Assembly (NCBI GenBank): GCA_013811975.1
Contig: JACCUF010000289.1
Coordinates: forward strand, 1 to 7,567
Direction of reading: 5' to 3'
Length of the DNA: 7,567 nt
From: Geodermatophilaceae bacterium
Lineage (GTDB): Bacteria > Actinomycetota > Actinomycetes > Mycobacteriales > Geodermatophilaceae
Shown: positions 5,945 to 7,567 of the stretch, in pieces
Numbering within the stretch: position 1 is the first letter of the stretch
Layout: every line of letters begins with the position of its first letter
Translations under genes and position numbers: made by a program
Notes under the pieces: generated by a model
What the model saw: only the letters and a program-made list of their open reading frames with translations
What the model was told of the DNA's origin: nothing
Database searches by the model: none

Positions 5945-6814
5945 ATGCCTTCTGCTCCCCCTCGCCGCTGCCACGCCGTCCTGGACCCGCTGCACTCGCT
6001 GATCTATTTCGCTCCCGAGGCGGACGAGGCCTTCACCGAGGTCGGTCTGCGGCCCGGCCGAATGACCTACTTCGCCAGCCGCGCAGCCCCCATGGGGGCC
6101 GTCTCCGCGGGTGTCGTGACCGCGACGTTCTACAACTTCAATCCCGACCTGGTGGCCAAGCACATCCCACGGGCGTGGACCCTGGCCAGTCCGGAGGCGA
6201 TCGTCGAGGCGCGATTCCGCTTGGCGGACAAGGTGTTACGGCGCCTGCTCGGAGATGAGGTTGCTGGCTCTGCGGACGTCGAGGAAGCCGCGTCCTTGGC
6301 CAAGCGGGCCGCTAGCAAGTGTTCGCCGCAGGGTCGCCCGCTCTACGCCGCGCATGCCGACCTCGACCACCCGACCGAGCCGCTGGCATCGCTGTGGCAC
6401 TCGATCACGCTGCTGCGTGAGTTCCGTGGCGACGGTCACCTCGCTGCCCTGCTGGCTGCGCAGATGTCCGGGCTCGACGCGTTGATCAGCCACCAAGCGA
6501 CCGGCAAAGGTTTCACCCAGGAATTCGCGCAGGCCAGCCGGGGTTGGTCAGCGCAGTTGTGGGCCGCTGGGATCGCCGGTCTGCAGGAACGTGGACTGCT
6601 CGACGAGCGGGGCGGGCTGACGCCAGCGGGCCAGGCAGCCCGCGAGGACGTCGAGGATCGAACGGACGAAATGGCCCGGGGACCCTACGAGTCCCTGGGC
6701 CAGACCGATCTCGCCCGGCTCACCGAACTCGGACTGGGTCTCACCCGACGAGTGCAGGCCGCCGGCGCCTTCCCGGCCAAAGCTTTTGCTGCAACGAACT
6801 CACCCAAGAGCTAG
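5945..6814 (+). CDS. SCO6745-family protein with predicted C-terminal winged helix
   Basis: Protein of 289 residues that I recognise as the SCO6745 family of actinobacteria, widespread but without an established biochemical role; some databases describe it as helix-turn-helix-containing. Family marks: LHSLIYFAPEA (residues 16-26), MTYFASRAAPMG and VVTATFYNFNP (40-67), then a helical middle with AAHADLDHP and SLWHSITLLREFRGDGHLAA. The C-terminal segment RGWSAQLWAAGIAGLQERGL followed by LTPAGQAARE (about 199-233) looks like a MarR-type winged helix. The fairly short N-terminus and the ATG just after a -10 hexamer support the start. No membrane segment or signal peptide is seen. It is convergent with parB, 40 bp away. 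A role in regulation is plausible but not shown by the sequence. Confidence 0.82.
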   Translation: MPSAPPRRCHAVLDPLHSLIYFAPEADEAFTEVGLRPGRMTYFASRAAPMGAVSAGVVTATFYNFNPDLVAKHIPRAWTLASPEAIVEARFRLADKVLRRLLGDEVAGSADVEEAASLAKRAASKCSPQGRPLYAAHADLDHPTEPLASLWHSITLLREFRGDGHLAALLAAQMSGLDALISHQATGKGFTQEFAQASRGWSAQLWAAGIAGLQERGLLDERGGLTPAGQAAREDVEDRTDEMARGPYESLGQTDLARLTELGLGLTRRVQAAGAFPAKAFAATNSPKS

Positions 6815-6854
6815 CACCGGGCTCAGACGCCGGTTCGCAACCCAACTGCCCTCT
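6815..6854. other. Convergent intergenic gap before parB
   Basis: 40 bp between two convergent stops. It holds only a 5-bp inverted repeat, ACCGG (6816-6820) and CCGGT (6830-6834), with a 9-nt loop and no T-run, too weak to call a terminator. Confidence 0.4.
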
Positions 6855-7567
6855 TCAGACGCTCAGCGGGGGACTGCCGTCACTGCCGCCGGGTTGCGGG
6901 TGCATGAGGGCGACGATGCGCTCCAGGTCTTGGATCGAACCGAACTCCACAACGATCCGGCCCTTGCGCCGCCCGATCTCCACTCGGACCTTGGTGTCGT
7001 AGGCATCGGACAGTCGCTCGGCCAGGACCTCGGCACCGGGGGCGGAGATCCGGCCGGTCCGCTTTCCGCGGGGTCGGTCTGGCGTCGCCGCGGTCGTGGC
7101 AACGAGTTCCTCCGTGGCGCGCACGGACAGCCCCTCGGCCACGATCCGGGTGGCCAGCGCTTCTTGCGAGCCGCTGTCGTCGAGGCCAAGCAGTGCCCGC
7201 GCATGCCCCGCGGACAGGATCCCGGCTGCCACCCGGCGCTGCACCGGCACCGGGAGACGAAGCAGCCGGATCGTGTTGGTGATCTGCGAGCGGCTTCGTC
7301 CGAGACGGCCGGCGAGCTCTTCGTGGGTGACACCGAATTCGACCAGTAGTTGGTCGTAGGCGGCAGCTTCTTCCAGCGGGTTGAGCTGCACGCGATGGAT
7401 GTTCTCGAGCAATGCGTCGCGCAACAGGGCATCGTCAGCGGTGTCCCGGACGATCGCGGTGACCGCTGTCAGGCCGGCCAGCGCCGCGGCGCGCAGGCGG
7501 CGCTCACCCATGACCAGCTGGTAGGTACCGCTGGCCAGGTGGCGTACGACGATCGGCTGAAGTAGGC
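6855..7567 (-). CDS. parB: Chromosome-partitioning protein ParB, N-terminus beyond the right edge
   Basis: CTP-dependent DNA clamp that loads at parS near the origin and works with ParA to segregate chromosomes. The reading frame is open through 7567, beginning LLQPIVVRHLASGTYQLV, so the ATG at 7511 is internal and the true start lies outside. Conserved pieces in order: GERRLRAA (from 7508) and ENIHR (7406-7392), both CTP-site motifs; LNPLEEAAAY; the parS-reading helix-turn-helix GVTHEELAGRLGRSRSQIT (about 7334-7260); the GHARALLGL helix; a charged linker; and the C-terminal dimerisation domain KVRVEIGRRKGRIVVEFGS. The tail ends in a short Gly/Ser/Pro stretch. Chromosomal rather than plasmid ParB is inferred from sequence and neighbours. 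parA would be expected upstream, outside the window. Confidence 0.95.
   Translation of the reverse strand, partial: LLQPIVVRHLASGTYQLVMGERRLRAAALAGLTAVTAIVRDTADDALLRDALLENIHRVQLNPLEEAAAYDQLLVEFGVTHEELAGRLGRSRSQITNTIRLLRLPVPVQRRVAAGILSAGHARALLGLDDSGSQEALATRIVAEGLSVRATEELVATTAATPDRPRGKRTGRISAPGAEVLAERLSDAYDTKVRVEIGRRKGRIVVEFGSIQDLERIVALMHPQPGGSDGSPPLSV

Noticed and set aside
6816..6834. Terminator between the SCO6745-family gene and parB
   Set aside because: Stem of only 5 bp, 9-nt loop, and no T-run on either strand.
1..7567. parS site near parB
   Set aside because: No match or near match to the TGTTTCACGTGAAACA type palindrome was seen on reading.

Overview
The window is GC-rich (roughly two thirds G+C by eye), has many GTG starts, and ends in a chromosomal-type parB. 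This indicates an actinomycete (Actinomycetota) chromosome near the replication origin. Genus cannot be told from the sequence alone. A frameshift in the first gene would fit either a natural pseudogene or an error in a draft or metagenome assembly.

Left part (1-2995): a GNAT N-acetyltransferase on the minus strand is cut by the left edge and has an apparent one-base frameshift near position 300. A 146-bp divergent intergenic region separates it from a plus-strand pair: a PLP-dependent class I/II aminotransferase and a D-alanine--D-alanine ligase-like ATP-grasp enzyme. The pair overlaps by ATGA and is probably translationally coupled. The aminotransferase looks leaderless, with a -10 hexamer 6 nt before the GTG start.

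Middle part (2992-4440): two minus-strand genes, a TauE/SafE-type membrane permease and, downstream of it, a small FlaR-like P-loop kinase. The kinase converges on the ligase gene, and their TAG stop codons overlap inside one palindromic CTAG. The permease start has no Shine-Dalgarno sequence and overlaps the stop of an 8-codon ORF that itself looks leaderless; this is a candidate leader peptide.

Right part (4441-7567): a plus-strand two-gene unit encodes a 99-residue protein of unknown function, then a protein with the layout of a RecB/Cas4/AddB-type PD-(D/E)XK nuclease. The latter keeps four cysteines in the Fe-S pattern (C16 plus C-x2-C-x5-C), but the positions where the catalytic Asp and (D/E)-x-K should fall read A and V-H-R. 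It is the most unusual gene here: a probable Fe-S domain with a dead nuclease centre, close to parB. A leaderless SCO6745-family (winged-helix-like) gene follows, and then the 3' part of parB on the minus strand, cut by the right edge.

The genes do not form one obvious pathway. ParB acts in origin segregation. The ligase and aminotransferase suggest amino-acid or peptidoglycan-precursor metabolism. The Fe-S nuclease-like protein and its small partner are the best candidates for something uncharacterised. No RNA gene, insertion sequence, CRISPR array or parS site was seen.
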